A DNA stretch of 64,000 nucleotides from Bradyrhizobium centrolobii (GCF_001641635.1 NZ_LUUB01000096.1:32744-96743); one strand, 5' to 3'; counted from the stretch's first letter, positions 44,165 through 53,743 are shown. Program-made: numbers and translations. The notes: generated by a model not told the origin, from the sequence alone.

Positions 44165-45214
44165 TCAGTTCGCGGTCAGCACGACCTTGACGCTCTGCGA
44201 GCGGTCGAGCGCGAGCCTAAGCGCATCGGGCGCAGTCGACAGCGGCCGCTCGGCCGTGACCAGCGACAGCACATCGACGCTGCCGGCGGCGATCAGTTCC
44301 ACCGCGGTCATGAATTCGAAGCCGAAGCGGAACGAGCCGCGCAGGTCGATCTCCTTGGCCATCACCGCATTCGCCGGCACCGGAATCTGGCCGCCCGGCA
44401 GATTGCCGATCTGCACCACCGTGCCGCCGCGCCTGACGATCTGAATCGCGCTCGCAAGGCCTGCGGCCGTGCCCGAAACCTCGAAGGCGACGTCGTAGGC
44501 GCGTGCGGCCGCCTGCGCCTTCAGGCCGTCCTCGCCGCCTGCGACGTTCTCAACGTGGTCCGCGCCGAGCCGGCTCGCGAATGCGAGTGGCGCCGGTGCG
44601 ATGTCGGCGACCGTGATGTCGGCGATGCCGGCGCGGCGTGCGGCGAGCATGGTCAAGAGCCCGATCGGGCCGGCACCGAAGATGATGCCACGCTTGCCTT
44701 CGATGTTGCCGGCGCGCGCGACCGCGTGCAGGCAGACCGCGAGCGGCTCGGCGAGCGCCGCGGCCTGATAGGAGACGTGATCGGGGATCTTCACGCACTG
44801 CGCCGGAACGGCATCGAAATAATTGGCGAAGCCGCCCTGCATGTGCGGCGTCTTCGAGGCCGATCCCATGAAATAGATGTTCTCGCAGAGGTTCGGCCGG
44901 CTCTCGCGGCAGGCGACGCAATGGCCGCACCAGCGCGACGGATTGACGGCCACGCGGTCGCCGATCTTCAGGTTGGCCGCGGACCCTGCGATCTCCACCA
45001 CCTCGCCGGAGATCTCGTGGCCCAGCACCAGGGGCGACTTCACGACGAAATCGCCGGTGCGGGCATGGCGGAAGTAGTGCATGTCCGAGCCGCAGATGCC
45101 GCCGGCGCCGAAGCGAATGCGCACCATGCCGTCGCTGAGCTTCTCGAGCGGATGCTCGATCATGCGCAGATCTTCGGGGCCGAACAGGGTTGCGGCGAGA
45201 GCTGTGGAGGTCAT
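44165..45214 (-). CDS. Zinc-dependent alcohol dehydrogenase, L-idonate/L-gulonate 5-dehydrogenase-like
   Basis: The 349-residue MDR-family enzyme has GICGSDMHYFRHARTGDF (catalytic zinc site), GHEISGEV, a four-cysteine structural zinc lobe (CGHCVACRESRPNLC) and the NAD fold GAGPIGLL. It closely resembles L-idonate 5-dehydrogenase. The ATG overlaps the DctM stop (ATGA). With mannonate oxidoreductase and mannonate dehydratase nearby, oxidation of L-gulonate to fructuronate is a good alternative role. Confidence 0.9.
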   Translation of the reverse strand: MTSTALAATLFGPEDLRMIEHPLEKLSDGMVRIRFGAGGICGSDMHYFRHARTGDFVVKSPLVLGHEISGEVVEIAGSAANLKIGDRVAVNPSRWCGHCVACRESRPNLCENIYFMGSASKTPHMQGGFANYFDAVPAQCVKIPDHVSYQAAALAEPLAVCLHAVARAGNIEGKRGIIFGAGPIGLLTMLAARRAGIADITVADIAPAPLAFASRLGADHVENVAGGEDGLKAQAAARAYDVAFEVSGTAAGLASAIQIVRRGGTVVQIGNLPGGQIPVPANAVMAKEIDLRGSFRFGFEFMTAVELIAAGSVDVLSLVTAERPLSTAPDALRLALDRSQSVKVVLTAN

Positions 45215-46617
45215 TTGGAGAGTCCCATGTATTTTGGCAGCCAGAGGGTCAGTTCGGGGATGTAGGTGATCGCGATCAGCGCGAGCAGTAGCGGCACCAG
45301 CCAGGGCAGGATCGCGACCGTCGTGCGTTCGACCGAGAGTTTTGCGACCCGCGCCAGCACGAACAGCACCATGCCGAGCGGCGGATGCAACAGGCCGATC
45401 ATCAGGTTCAGCGTCATGATCAGGCCGAAATGGATCGGATCGATGCCGAGCTTGAGCACGATCGGCAGCAGGATCGGCACCAGGATGGTGATCGCCGCCG
45501 TGGTGTCGATGAAGCAGCCGACGAACAGGATCAGGATGTTGGCGAGCAGCAGGAACGCCCATTTGTTGTGGGTGACGCTGAGCATCCAGTCCGACAGCGT
45601 TTGCGCAGCCTGCGACACCGTCAGCAGCCAGGCGAAGATCGAGGCCGCCGTGACGATGAAGAGCACGGACGCGGTGGTTTCGATGGTGTCGAAGGTTGCT
45701 TTCGCCACCGTCTTCAGCGTCATGGTGCGGTAGCGCACGAGGCCGAGGAACAGCGACCAGATCACGGCGGCGACCGCGGCTTCCGTCGGCGTGAACCAGC
45801 CGAGCGTCATGCCGCCGATCAGGATCACCGGCGCCATCAGCGCCATCACCGCGGAGAAGTCGAAGTACCAGTCGATCGCGAGCAGCGCACCGAGCCCGAT
45901 GACGACCGCCATGTTGGTCGACATCCCGGCGAGCGTCATCAGCCAGATCGCGAGCGGGAAACTGAGCACGATGACGATCTCGAGCCCGGCAGAGCCGAGT
46001 TGCGGCCAGGAGAACGGCGTATCGCTGCCCCATTTGTTCCTGTGCGCGAAGTAGGTGACGGTCGCCATCATGAGCAGCGTCATGACGACCCCCGGAATGA
46101 CGCCTCCCAGGAACAGCGCGCCGATCGAGACGTTCGCCATCATGCCGTAGATCACGAAGGGCAACGACGGCGGGATGATCGGGCCGAGCGTCGCGGAAGC
46201 CGCAGTGACGCCGACCGAGAACTCGGTGGAGTAGCCGTGGTCCTTCATCGCCTTGATCTCGATGGTGCCGAGGCCGGCTGCATCCGCAATGGCCGTGCCG
46301 GACATGCCGGAGAAGATCACCGAGCCGATGATGTTGACATGGCCGAGACCGCCGCGCATCCAGCCGACCAGCGCGACGGCGAATTTGTAGATGCGCCCGG
46401 TGACGCCGGCGATGTTCATGAGGTTGCCGGCCAAGATGAAGAAGGGCACGGCGAGCAGCGGAAAGCTCTCGACGCCGGCGATCATGCGCTGCGCCAGCGT
46501 GACATCCGGCGTCACGCCGCTGACCAGGATGTAGAGCAGCGACGACGCAGCCATGGCAATCGCCACGGGAACGCCGAGCAGCATCAGGATGAGAAAACCT
46601 CCAAGCAACAGCAGCAT
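45211..46617 (-). CDS. TRAP transporter large permease (DctM)
   Basis: A 468-residue membrane protein with about 12 helices and the DctM hallmarks FFILAGNLMNIAGVTGRI, GTAIADAAGLGTIEIKAM and LGPIIPPSLPFVIYG. The ATG at 46617 has GGAAGGG upstream. It is the sodium-coupled translocation subunit and works with the DctQ and DctP proteins encoded just upstream. Confidence 0.95.
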   Translation of the reverse strand: MLLLLGGFLILMLLGVPVAIAMAASSLLYILVSGVTPDVTLAQRMIAGVESFPLLAVPFFILAGNLMNIAGVTGRIYKFAVALVGWMRGGLGHVNIIGSVIFSGMSGTAIADAAGLGTIEIKAMKDHGYSTEFSVGVTAASATLGPIIPPSLPFVIYGMMANVSIGALFLGGVIPGVVMTLLMMATVTYFAHRNKWGSDTPFSWPQLGSAGLEIVIVLSFPLAIWLMTLAGMSTNMAVVIGLGALLAIDWYFDFSAVMALMAPVILIGGMTLGWFTPTEAAVAAVIWSLFLGLVRYRTMTLKTVAKATFDTIETTASVLFIVTAASIFAWLLTVSQAAQTLSDWMLSVTHNKWAFLLLANILILFVGCFIDTTAAITILVPILLPIVLKLGIDPIHFGLIMTLNLMIGLLHPPLGMVLFVLARVAKLSVERTTVAILPWLVPLLLALIAITYIPELTLWLPKYMGLSK

Positions 46618-46621
46618 GAAA

Positions 46622-47200
46622 TTACCCTTCCGATCCGTCGTAGGCACCGGGACGTTCGAGGATCGAGTAGCCCTGTCGCCAGTTCTCCAGCGCCACCTGC
46701 ACCGAGCGCGCGAACATCAGCGCGAAGCCGAGCAGCACGACGTAGTAGACGTAGTTCTTGGGAAAATTGATCGTCGTCATCGGCTCGTCGCCGATGATCT
46801 GGATGTAGATCCAGACGAGGCGGATGGTGTAGCCGAAGAACGCGATCCGGATCAGGTCGATCACCGTCGACAGCCCGCGCGCGACCAGATGCGGCAGGTA
46901 GCGGTAGACCAGATCGACCTGGATGTGCCGCGACAGCCGTACGCACATCGACGCGCCGATGAAGACCACGCCGATCAGGCAGTAGGTCGCGATCTCCTCG
47001 GTCCAGGCGTAGCTGTCGTTGAGGACGTAGCGGGTGAAGAACTGGAGGAAGACGGCGAGCGCCATCACCCAGAAGATCACCAGCGCCAGCCAGTCCTCGA
47101 AGGCATAGATGCCGAGATCGACCTTCGGCGTCGCTTCCTCCTCGAAGGTATGGGCGATTTCGTCTGCGGTGATCTGCCGGTGTATTTCGGCGGTCGACAT
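46622..47200 (-). CDS. TRAP transporter small permease (DctQ)
   Basis: The 192-residue protein has four helices and the DctQ pattern FFTRYVLNDSYAWTEEIATY. The ATG at 47200 follows GGGGAG. Its stop lies four bases before the DctM start. An N-terminal extension of about 40 polar residues precedes the first helix. Confidence 0.93.
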   Translation of the reverse strand: MSTAEIHRQITADEIAHTFEEEATPKVDLGIYAFEDWLALVIFWVMALAVFLQFFTRYVLNDSYAWTEEIATYCLIGVVFIGASMCVRLSRHIQVDLVYRYLPHLVARGLSTVIDLIRIAFFGYTIRLVWIYIQIIGDEPMTTINFPKNYVYYVVLLGFALMFARSVQVALENWRQGYSILERPGAYDGSEG

Positions 47201-47229
47201 GTGGTTACTCCCCAAACTGGCCAGAACTC

Positions 47230-47312
47230 ACGTCGTTCCGGGATGGTGCGTCAGCACCAGACCCGGAACCTCGAGATTCCGGATTCTCGCTTCGCGAGCC
47301 CCGGAATGACGT
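47230..47312. repeat. Palindromic intergenic repeat, family E
   Basis: ACGTCGTTCCGGG (from 47230) and CCCCGGAATGACGT (47299-47312) form the outer arms, with inner hairpins GGTGCG-TCAGCACC and TCTCGCTTCGCGAG. It lies between dctP and dctQ inside the operon, where it may lower expression of the permeases relative to the abundant binding protein. Confidence 0.8.
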
Positions 47313-47316
47313 ACGG

Positions 47317-48294
47317 TCACTTCACCTGCTGGATCCGCTCCCAGTCGGCCTTGCGATAGCCGAAGGTCTCGAACGGGACGTTCTTCAGAACGATGTCGCG
47401 GAACTCGTTCTTGTCGACCTCGGTCACGGTCAGGCCCTTCTCCTTGAAGAAGGCGACCAGCTTGGCTTCGTTCTGCTTGATCTCCTCGGTCGCCTTGGCG
47501 GCGGCCTCCTGGGCGACGTCGGTGAAGATCTTCTTGTCCTCGTCGCTGAGCTTCTTCCAGAGATTGCCCGAGACCACCGTGTTGAGGTGATCGACGATGT
47601 GGCCGGTCAGCACGATGTGCTTCTGCACCTCGTAGAACTTCTTGGCCTCGATCGTGGTCAGCGGGTTCTCCTGCGCCTCGACGGTGCCGTTCTGGAGCGC
47701 GAGATAGACCTCAGCAAAGGCGATCGGCGCGGTGTTGGCGCCGCAGGCGCGCGGCATCGCGAGATAGGCCGGCACGTCGGGCACACGCATCTTGAGACCC
47801 TTGAGGTCGGCGCAGGTCTTGATCGGCTTGTTCGACGAGGTCTGGCGCACGCCGTAATAGGTCACCGCGATGATGTGATGGCCGCTCTTGTCCTCGTAAC
47901 CCTTGGCGAGCTCCTTGAAGATGTCGCTCTTGGTGTAGGCGAGCAGATGATCGGCGTCACGGAAGGTGTAGGGGTAATAGGTCACGCCGATCGGCGGGAA
48001 GCTCTTCGCCGCGAAGCTCGAGCCGGAGATGATGATGTCGACCGAGCCGAGCGAGAGGCCCTGGTTGATGTCGGCTTCTTTTCCGAGTTGGGACGCCGGA
48101 TAGACGTCGACCTGGTAGCGGCCATTGGTACGCTTGCCGATCTCCTGCGCGGCCCAGACGGAAGCGGTGTGGAACGGCTCCGAGGTCTCATAGACATGGG
48201 CCCATTTAAGTTTGGTCTGCGCCATGCCGGCATTGGTCGCGGCGAGCATTGCGGCGGCAGATACCGCCAGCACCGTCGTCATTTTCTTGAACAC
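47317..48294 (-). CDS. TRAP transporter solute-binding protein (DctP)
   Basis: The 325-residue binding protein has a signal peptide ending GMAQ and the family features LKWAHVYETSEPFHTASVW and the conserved arginine in GLKMRVPDVP. A GTG at 48294 fits a GGAGG eight bases upstream; the ATG at 48309 would include that site in the coding region and the ATG at 48282 is also possible. The sequence is typical of sugar-acid (hexuronate, gulonate) binding TRAP proteins. Confidence 0.94.
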   Translation of the reverse strand: MFKKMTTVLAVSAAAMLAATNAGMAQTKLKWAHVYETSEPFHTASVWAAQEIGKRTNGRYQVDVYPASQLGKEADINQGLSLGSVDIIISGSSFAAKSFPPIGVTYYPYTFRDADHLLAYTKSDIFKELAKGYEDKSGHHIIAVTYYGVRQTSSNKPIKTCADLKGLKMRVPDVPAYLAMPRACGANTAPIAFAEVYLALQNGTVEAQENPLTTIEAKKFYEVQKHIVLTGHIVDHLNTVVSGNLWKKLSDEDKKIFTDVAQEAAAKATEEIKQNEAKLVAFFKEKGLTVTEVDKNEFRDIVLKNVPFETFGYRKADWERIQQVK

Positions 48295-48364
48295 TGATTT
48301 TTCCTCCATCGCTCAAGTCTGTTTCTTGTTCGCCCGACCCGAAGCGGGTGCGGGCCGCCCAATC

Positions 48365-49180
48365 TCATCGCCGTCGCGTGCCGCTGCTCGCGGTTCGTTT
48401 TTTCGGCGGTCGTCCGGATTTCGACGGCTTTGCCGCCGATCGCGCCAGCCGGTTTCGACCAGCGGCCGATCCTGTCGCGATCTCCGCGCCGAAATTCTGC
48501 GCGAACCGCTCCTGCGAGCGGGCAAGATGATTGCGCATCGCCTCGCGCGCGGCCCCGGGATCACGCGCGGCAATGGCGTTGCGCACGGCGCGATGTTCGT
48601 CGAGCGCGGTGCGCCACGTGCCCGGGTTCTCGAAATAATGCGCAAGCTGTGCGAAATAGGGATTGAGACGCTGGTCGAACAGCTCACCGACCACGCGCAC
48701 CAGAACCGCATTGCCGAGACTTCCGGCGATGGCGATATGGAAGGCGCGGTCGTGGATCATCGAGGCTTCGCCGGGGTGCTCGACATTCTCCATCGCGACC
48801 AGGGCGGCATCGATGCGTGCGACGTCGTCCTTCGTCGCCACGCGCGCGGCCTGCTCGGCGATCGCACTCTCGAGGAATTCGCGAGCACGCAGCAGCTCGA
48901 ACGGCCCCTCGATGACCGCGGCCGCCGGCACGGGTGCAGCAAGGCCCGCAGGTTCGATCACATAGATGCCTGAACCGACACGAATGCGGACTCGGCCCTC
49001 GACTTCGAGCGCGATCAGGGCTTCGCGCACCGTCGGCCGCGACACCTTGAGCTGCTCGGCGAGCTCGCGCTCGGTCGGCAAGCGGCTGCCGACCGCGTAT
49101 TCACCGCTGTCGATCAGGCTTCGCAATTGATCGGCGACCTGGCGATAGAGCCGTCTCGCCTCCACAGCTTCCAGCGGCAC
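48365..49180 (-). CDS. GntR family transcriptional regulator (FCD subfamily)
   Basis: Residues 10-75 form the winged helix (ERELAEQLKVSRPTVREALIALE) and the rest an FCD domain, 271 residues in all with a basic serine-rich tail. The start is a GTG at 49180 with GGGAGG upstream. It stands at the head of the TRAP-sugar acid operon and opposite the oxidoreductase gene. A perfect FCD-type operator lies between them at 49242-49258, so it very likely controls both directions in response to a sugar acid. Confidence 0.93.
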   Translation of the reverse strand: MPLEAVEARRLYRQVADQLRSLIDSGEYAVGSRLPTERELAEQLKVSRPTVREALIALEVEGRVRIRVGSGIYVIEPAGLAAPVPAAAVIEGPFELLRAREFLESAIAEQAARVATKDDVARIDAALVAMENVEHPGEASMIHDRAFHIAIAGSLGNAVLVRVVGELFDQRLNPYFAQLAHYFENPGTWRTALDEHRAVRNAIAARDPGAAREAMRNHLARSQERFAQNFGAEIATGSAAGRNRLARSAAKPSKSGRPPKKRTASSGTRRR

Positions 49181-49241
49181 GCTGGCCTCCCGAAAGGGTC
49201 TCGCCGGATGCTTCGCGTCCGGCGGCCCGCCAATTTTGGAA

Positions 49242-49258
49242 AATTGGTCTTACCAATT
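49242..49258. promoter_or_regulatory. GntR operator (perfect palindrome)
   Basis: AATTGGT-CTT-ACCAATT is a perfect 7-3-7 palindrome. Its core TGGTNNNACCA is the classic FadR/FCD GntR recognition pattern. It sits 62 bases before the gntR start and 66 before the divergent oxidoreductase start, well placed to repress both promoters. Confidence 0.8.
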
Positions 49259-49323
49259 GACCAGAGCATTGACCGAGGACGGGCGGCATGTCAAGCAGCG
49301 GCAAAGCAAAGGGGGAGACGACC

Positions 49324-50793
49324 ATGCGGCTGGGCCGCGCCAATTTCGACGGGCTGCCGCCCGGCATCCGCCGTCCGGCCTATGACCGCTCGCGCGTCAC
49401 GCCCGGCATCGTGCATCTTGGCTTAGGCGCCTTTCACCGTGCCCATCAGGCTGTCGTCATCGACGATTGTCTCGCCGCCGGCGCCGCTTCCTGGGGCATC
49501 ATCGGCGCGAGCCTGCGCAGCCCGGATACGCGCGACGCTCTGGCTCCGCAGGATCATCTCTACACCGTCGCGGTGCGCGCGGCCGAGGGCACCGAGCATC
49601 GCATCATCGGCGCACTGCTCGATAGCGTCGTTGCGCGCGAGAACCCGGCGCGGCTGGTCGACAGGATGGCGGATCCCGCCATCCGCATCGTCTCGCTGAC
49701 CGTCACCGAAAAGGGCTATTGCCACACGCCGCAGACCGGCGATCTCGACGAGCGGCACCCGGACGTCGTGCACGATCTGAACCATCCCGACACGCCGCGC
49801 TCGGCGCCCGGCTTCATCGTCGCCGCCCTTGCGCGGCGGCGGGCGCAGGGCCTCACACCCTTCACCGTGCTCTGCTGCGACAATCTCGCCGCCAACGGCC
49901 ACACCGTTCAGCGGATCATGACGCAGTTCGCGGCGCTCCGCTCGAAGGATCTCGGCAAGTGGATCGCCGATGCGGTCGCCTTCCCCTCGACCATGGTCGA
50001 CCGCATCGTGCCGGAGACGCTAGAGGCCGATCGTGACGCTGTCTCCTCCGCACTTGGCATGCGCGACGCATGGCCGGTGATGACCGAGCCGTTCACGCAA
50101 TGGGTCGTCGAGGATCGCTTCTGCGCAGGCCGGCCCGATCTCGCTGCCGCAGGCGTCGAGCTCGTCACTGATGTCAGGCCGTTCGAGCTGATGAAGCTGC
50201 GGCTGCTCAATGCCAGCCATTCGGCACTCGCCTATCTCGGCTATCTCGCCGGCTATGAGACCATCGCCGACACCATGACCGATCCTCATTTCGCACGCCT
50301 TGCCGCGCGGGTGATGGAGGAGGCCGCGGTCACGCTGACGATGCCCGCCGGCACCGATCTTGCTGCCTACGGCGCCTCGCTGCTCAGGCGCTTCGCCAAT
50401 CCGGCGTTGCATCATCGCACCTGGCAGATCGCGATGGACGGCTCGCAGAAGCTTCCGCAGCGGCTGCTCGGCGCGATGCAGGACCGTTTGGACAAGAACC
50501 TGCCGGTCGAGACGCATGCGCTCGCCGTCGCCGGCTGGATGCGCTACGTCACGGCGATCGACGAACAGGGCCGCGCGATCGACGTGCGCGATCCCCTGGC
50601 CGGCGAGCTTGCGGCGCTCGCGCGCGCGGCTGGGACGGTCGCCGAGCGGCTCGCGCCGGCGCTGCTCGGTGTCGGAAAAGTGTTCGGTCCCCTCGGAGAC
50701 GATCCGCGCCTGCGCGAGGCCGTGACCTCCGCGCTCGGCCGCCTCTATGCGCAGGGCGCGCGGCGAGCGGTGGAGACACACCTCTCCACGTGA
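49324..50793 (+). CDS. uxuB: Mannitol dehydrogenase family protein, D-mannonate oxidoreductase/fructuronate reductase-like
   Basis: The 489-residue long-chain dehydrogenase has GIVHLGLGAFHRAHQA (NAD fold), CDNLAANG, FPSTMVDRIVP and the catalytic lysine region FELMKLRLLNASHSALAYLG. The ATG at 49324 has GGGGGAG upstream; an ATG at 49288 is less well placed. In this neighbourhood it most likely interconverts D-fructuronate and D-mannonate. Mannitol or other polyol activity cannot be excluded. Confidence 0.9.
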   Translation: MRLGRANFDGLPPGIRRPAYDRSRVTPGIVHLGLGAFHRAHQAVVIDDCLAAGAASWGIIGASLRSPDTRDALAPQDHLYTVAVRAAEGTEHRIIGALLDSVVARENPARLVDRMADPAIRIVSLTVTEKGYCHTPQTGDLDERHPDVVHDLNHPDTPRSAPGFIVAALARRRAQGLTPFTVLCCDNLAANGHTVQRIMTQFAALRSKDLGKWIADAVAFPSTMVDRIVPETLEADRDAVSSALGMRDAWPVMTEPFTQWVVEDRFCAGRPDLAAAGVELVTDVRPFELMKLRLLNASHSALAYLGYLAGYETIADTMTDPHFARLAARVMEEAAVTLTMPAGTDLAAYGASLLRRFANPALHHRTWQIAMDGSQKLPQRLLGAMQDRLDKNLPVETHALAVAGWMRYVTAIDEQGRAIDVRDPLAGELAALARAAGTVAERLAPALLGVGKVFGPLGDDPRLREAVTSALGRLYAQGARRAVETHLST

Positions 50794-50890
50794 CGGCAAT
50801 CCGAGCCGCGGCAATGTCGATGCTGCGGTGCGGTCAAAATCAACCGAAGTCGCGCTTGATTTTTCCGCGCCATTGGCTCACCCGAGAGGG

Positions 50891-51304
50891 ATGACGAAGG
50901 ACAGCAAGGTCATCGCCGCCAACGCCGCCTTCTACGCCGCCTTCGCGACGGGCGACGTCGCGGGCATGGAGCGGATGTGGGCGGACGACGACACCATTTC
51001 GTGCATCCATCCCGGCTGGCCGGCGATCGTCGGGCGGGCCACCGTGATCGGGAGCTGGCGCGACATCCTGCAAAATCCGGAGCGGCCGCAGATCGCCTGT
51101 GCCGAGCCGCAGGCGATCGTCGACGGCGACAGCGCGCGCGTGCTCTGCATCGAGATCGTCGACGGCACCGCGCTCGCTGCCGCCAACCATTTCAGGCGCG
51201 TCGGCGATGGCTGGCGCCTCGTTCACCATCAGTCGAGCCCGATCGCGCAGATCGTCGAGCAGACCCACGAGGACCCGTCCGGCCCGCGCCGGCGTTTCCA
51301 CTAA
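50891..51304 (+). CDS. SnoaL-like/NTF2-fold protein
   Basis: The 137-residue protein has the pattern NAAFYAAFATGDVAGMERMWADD with ISCIHPGW and ends WRLVHHQSSPI, typical of the ketosteroid isomerase-like NTF2 family. Such proteins are small enzymes or binding modules of diverse function. The ATG at 50891 follows GAGAGG closely. It is convergent with the patatin gene. Confidence 0.85.
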   Translation: MTKDSKVIAANAAFYAAFATGDVAGMERMWADDDTISCIHPGWPAIVGRATVIGSWRDILQNPERPQIACAEPQAIVDGDSARVLCIEIVDGTALAAANHFRRVGDGWRLVHHQSSPIAQIVEQTHEDPSGPRRRFH

Positions 51305-51343
51305 AAGCGCGACAGATGAACCGCGCTCGATGCGCGAGGCGTT

Positions 51344-53743
51344 CTATGCGAGCGGCCTGATGTTGGGAAAGCGGTCGCGCGCGCCCGCGAGGACGAAGTC
51401 GCGTGCTTCGGACGGGACGGTCGCAGGGTCCGCGCCATCGCACAGCCTGCGCCCGATATGCTCGCCGAGCGCCCGGTAGGCCTCGAACTGCTCCTCGGAG
51501 AAGAGCTGCTCCATGGTGGATTCCTGCGGGAACGCGGGATTGCGCGACTTGTAGGCCATCACATAGTCGTTCTCGTCGCCGCTCAGCGAAGACTTGATGT
51601 AGACCAGCACGCCGCGCTGACGGTCCCCACCTTCCCAGAGTGGCGGATAGTCGATGAGCCCGAGCGCCACATGGGGTCCGTGTGCCTGCGTGCGCGTCCC
51701 GGAGGCGACGCCCCGCGAGGCCTCTTTCGTGCGCACACCGATCGGCTGCCAGTCCATCACGATGCGCGTGCCGAGGTCGATGCGAGCGAAGCGCTGGAGC
51801 TGGATCAGCGACGCCGACGTGTAGTCCGGGTCTGCCTCCGCATCCACTGCGACGATGAGGGAGCAGCGCCGGCGCAGGAGTTCGTAGATGCCGAGATTCT
51901 CGATGTGCCCGCCGTCGGTCAGGAAGAGGAATCCGGCCCAGCGACGGCCCGGGCGGCGCTCGGTGACCGCCTTGCCGGATTTGAAGAAGGCCTCGCTCAG
52001 GAGGTGAAGTGGTCCGGCAGATCCGCGCCACCATCGCTCGGCGAGATTCGCGTCCGCGTACTTCACGATGTCGAGCGGATGACGGATCCAGCGCCCCAAT
52101 CGCACGTTCAGAAGCGCGATGGTGGCCGACAACGGACGCATCGACGCCATGCCCATGTTCGGCGCGGCGGCCGCCCCGGAAATTGCCATCGCGGTGCCGA
52201 CGTTCAGCCCGTCGGTGGCCTTTTCGGCGAGGCGCGTATCGACATAGCCGGTCGCTTCACTGCCGACGTAGCGCTTGCTGAAGATGAAGAAGTCGGCGTT
52301 GCGGCCCCTGCGATTGGCAAAGTTCGATCCGGGCAGGTTCAGCGCCGCGTTGATCAGATGGTACGGCGAGGCGCCGGAAATGATGTCCGAGAACCGGAAG
52401 TGATCCGCCCCTTCGAGCGCGCCCGTCGCATCTTTCTGGCCGAACAGAAATGCGCTGCCGAGGCGGTCGCGATAGAGCTGGTGCAGCGAGTTCGCATTCA
52501 CGTTCAGGAACAGCCAGAATAGGAACAACAGGACAGCACTCAGCAGATAGATCCAGCCAGCGCCGCGCAGGCTGGCGAATTTGACCCAGTAGAAGGAGTG
52601 GCCGGCGAGAAACGCCGGAGCGTGGCCGGACCAGGAATCGCCGCCCCAGGCCGCACATCGCGCCTGCTCCGGGGTGGTGCACGCCGTGACGCCGATGCCC
52701 CAATAGGCGAACTGGAGCACGCTGATCCACAAAAGCAGGGGAACGATCGCGGCCACCACGATCAGCACCACCCTGCTCGTCCATTTCGAGGCCGCGTCCG
52801 CAAAGGACTCAGTCGCCGCCGTCACCGCCTTCTGCGCGATCTGCCGGACGAAGGGGAGAATGGCCACCACGATCGGCGTCACCGCGATCACGATGCGTCC
52901 TATCGCGTCGAACCAATGTGTCTCTTCGGGGCCGGCCGCACTACCGGCCACGGCTATGCCCATCGCTTTCGCCCCGACCATGACCCGGAGAAGCGCGAAG
53001 TGGATCTCGAAGATCATCGGCACGGCACACACGACCAGGACGATCACGGCGAATCTGGCAATCCCGGTGCGGATCGACTTGCGCTGGATGGGGGAGATCG
53101 AGACGCCGACGGCATAGATGATCAGGAGCACGCCCAGGAGGAAGAGCGCGCAGATCGACAGCGGCCAGCCGCTCGTCCTGATGCCGTCCGGCAGCAGGCC
53201 GAGCCAGGCCGGCGCCTCTGCAAGCGCGCGCGTGTCGGGCTTGAATAGCACGAGGAGCGCCGCCGCGATCAGCAGGAACGGCAGCACGATGAGCACGTTC
53301 ATCGTGATCCCGCGCAGATAGATCACACCCGCCGATATCGCCGACCAGGCGCCGTTCTGGAGCAGATAACGCGAATTGTCCCTGAGGTGGCGCGTCTCGT
53401 CGGTCTCGCCGACCTCCTGCCCGGTCTTGCCGAAGGGAAAATGCCAGCCGCCACCGTTGGCGCGCGCGGCGGCGGACATTGCCACCGTCATGGACGAACC
53501 GATGTAGCCGCCACCGGAAACGGTCGACAGATAGTCGAACCTCCTGAGGACACCCGCCGCGTTCAGGGCCTGCAGCACGCCCAAGCAGAAGGCGGCCGAC
53601 CTGATCCCGCCGCCCGACAGGGCGAGCCCCGTCATGCCGTCGGCGGCGCTCGGCTCGCGGGAGTCCGTCAGGAGCCCCTTGATCTCCCGATACTCGGCCG
53701 CATAGACCTTGCGAAAATCGGTGACGACCTGATCCGCTGGCAC
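51344..53743 (-). CDS. Patatin-like phospholipase with internal membrane domain
   Basis: The 799-residue protein starts with a patatin active site: LALSGGGIRSAAF (oxyanion loop near residue 44) and YLSTVSGGGYIG with nucleophile Ser76. About six hydrophobic helices follow between residues 146 and 414. The catalytic aspartate appears only at LTDGGHIENLG (Asp610), next to VAVDAEADPD. The GTG start at 53743 has GGGGGAG upstream. The enzyme should act on lipids at the inner membrane; substrate and role are unknown. Confidence 0.88.
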   Translation of the reverse strand: MPADQVVTDFRKVYAAEYREIKGLLTDSREPSAADGMTGLALSGGGIRSAAFCLGVLQALNAAGVLRRFDYLSTVSGGGYIGSSMTVAMSAAARANGGGWHFPFGKTGQEVGETDETRHLRDNSRYLLQNGAWSAISAGVIYLRGITMNVLIVLPFLLIAAALLVLFKPDTRALAEAPAWLGLLPDGIRTSGWPLSICALFLLGVLLIIYAVGVSISPIQRKSIRTGIARFAVIVLVVCAVPMIFEIHFALLRVMVGAKAMGIAVAGSAAGPEETHWFDAIGRIVIAVTPIVVAILPFVRQIAQKAVTAATESFADAASKWTSRVVLIVVAAIVPLLLWISVLQFAYWGIGVTACTTPEQARCAAWGGDSWSGHAPAFLAGHSFYWVKFASLRGAGWIYLLSAVLLFLFWLFLNVNANSLHQLYRDRLGSAFLFGQKDATGALEGADHFRFSDIISGASPYHLINAALNLPGSNFANRRGRNADFFIFSKRYVGSEATGYVDTRLAEKATDGLNVGTAMAISGAAAAPNMGMASMRPLSATIALLNVRLGRWIRHPLDIVKYADANLAERWWRGSAGPLHLLSEAFFKSGKAVTERRPGRRWAGFLFLTDGGHIENLGIYELLRRRCSLIVAVDAEADPDYTSASLIQLQRFARIDLGTRIVMDWQPIGVRTKEASRGVASGTRTQAHGPHVALGLIDYPPLWEGGDRQRGVLVYIKSSLSGDENDYVMAYKSRNPAFPQESTMEQLFSEEQFEAYRALGEHIGRRLCDGADPATVPSEARDFVLAGARDRFPNIRPLA

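Noticed and set aside
45385..46770. 461-residue plus-strand frame
   Set aside because: It is an antisense shadow of the DctM gene, with Arg/His/Asp/Gln-rich sequence typical of reversed membrane-protein codons.
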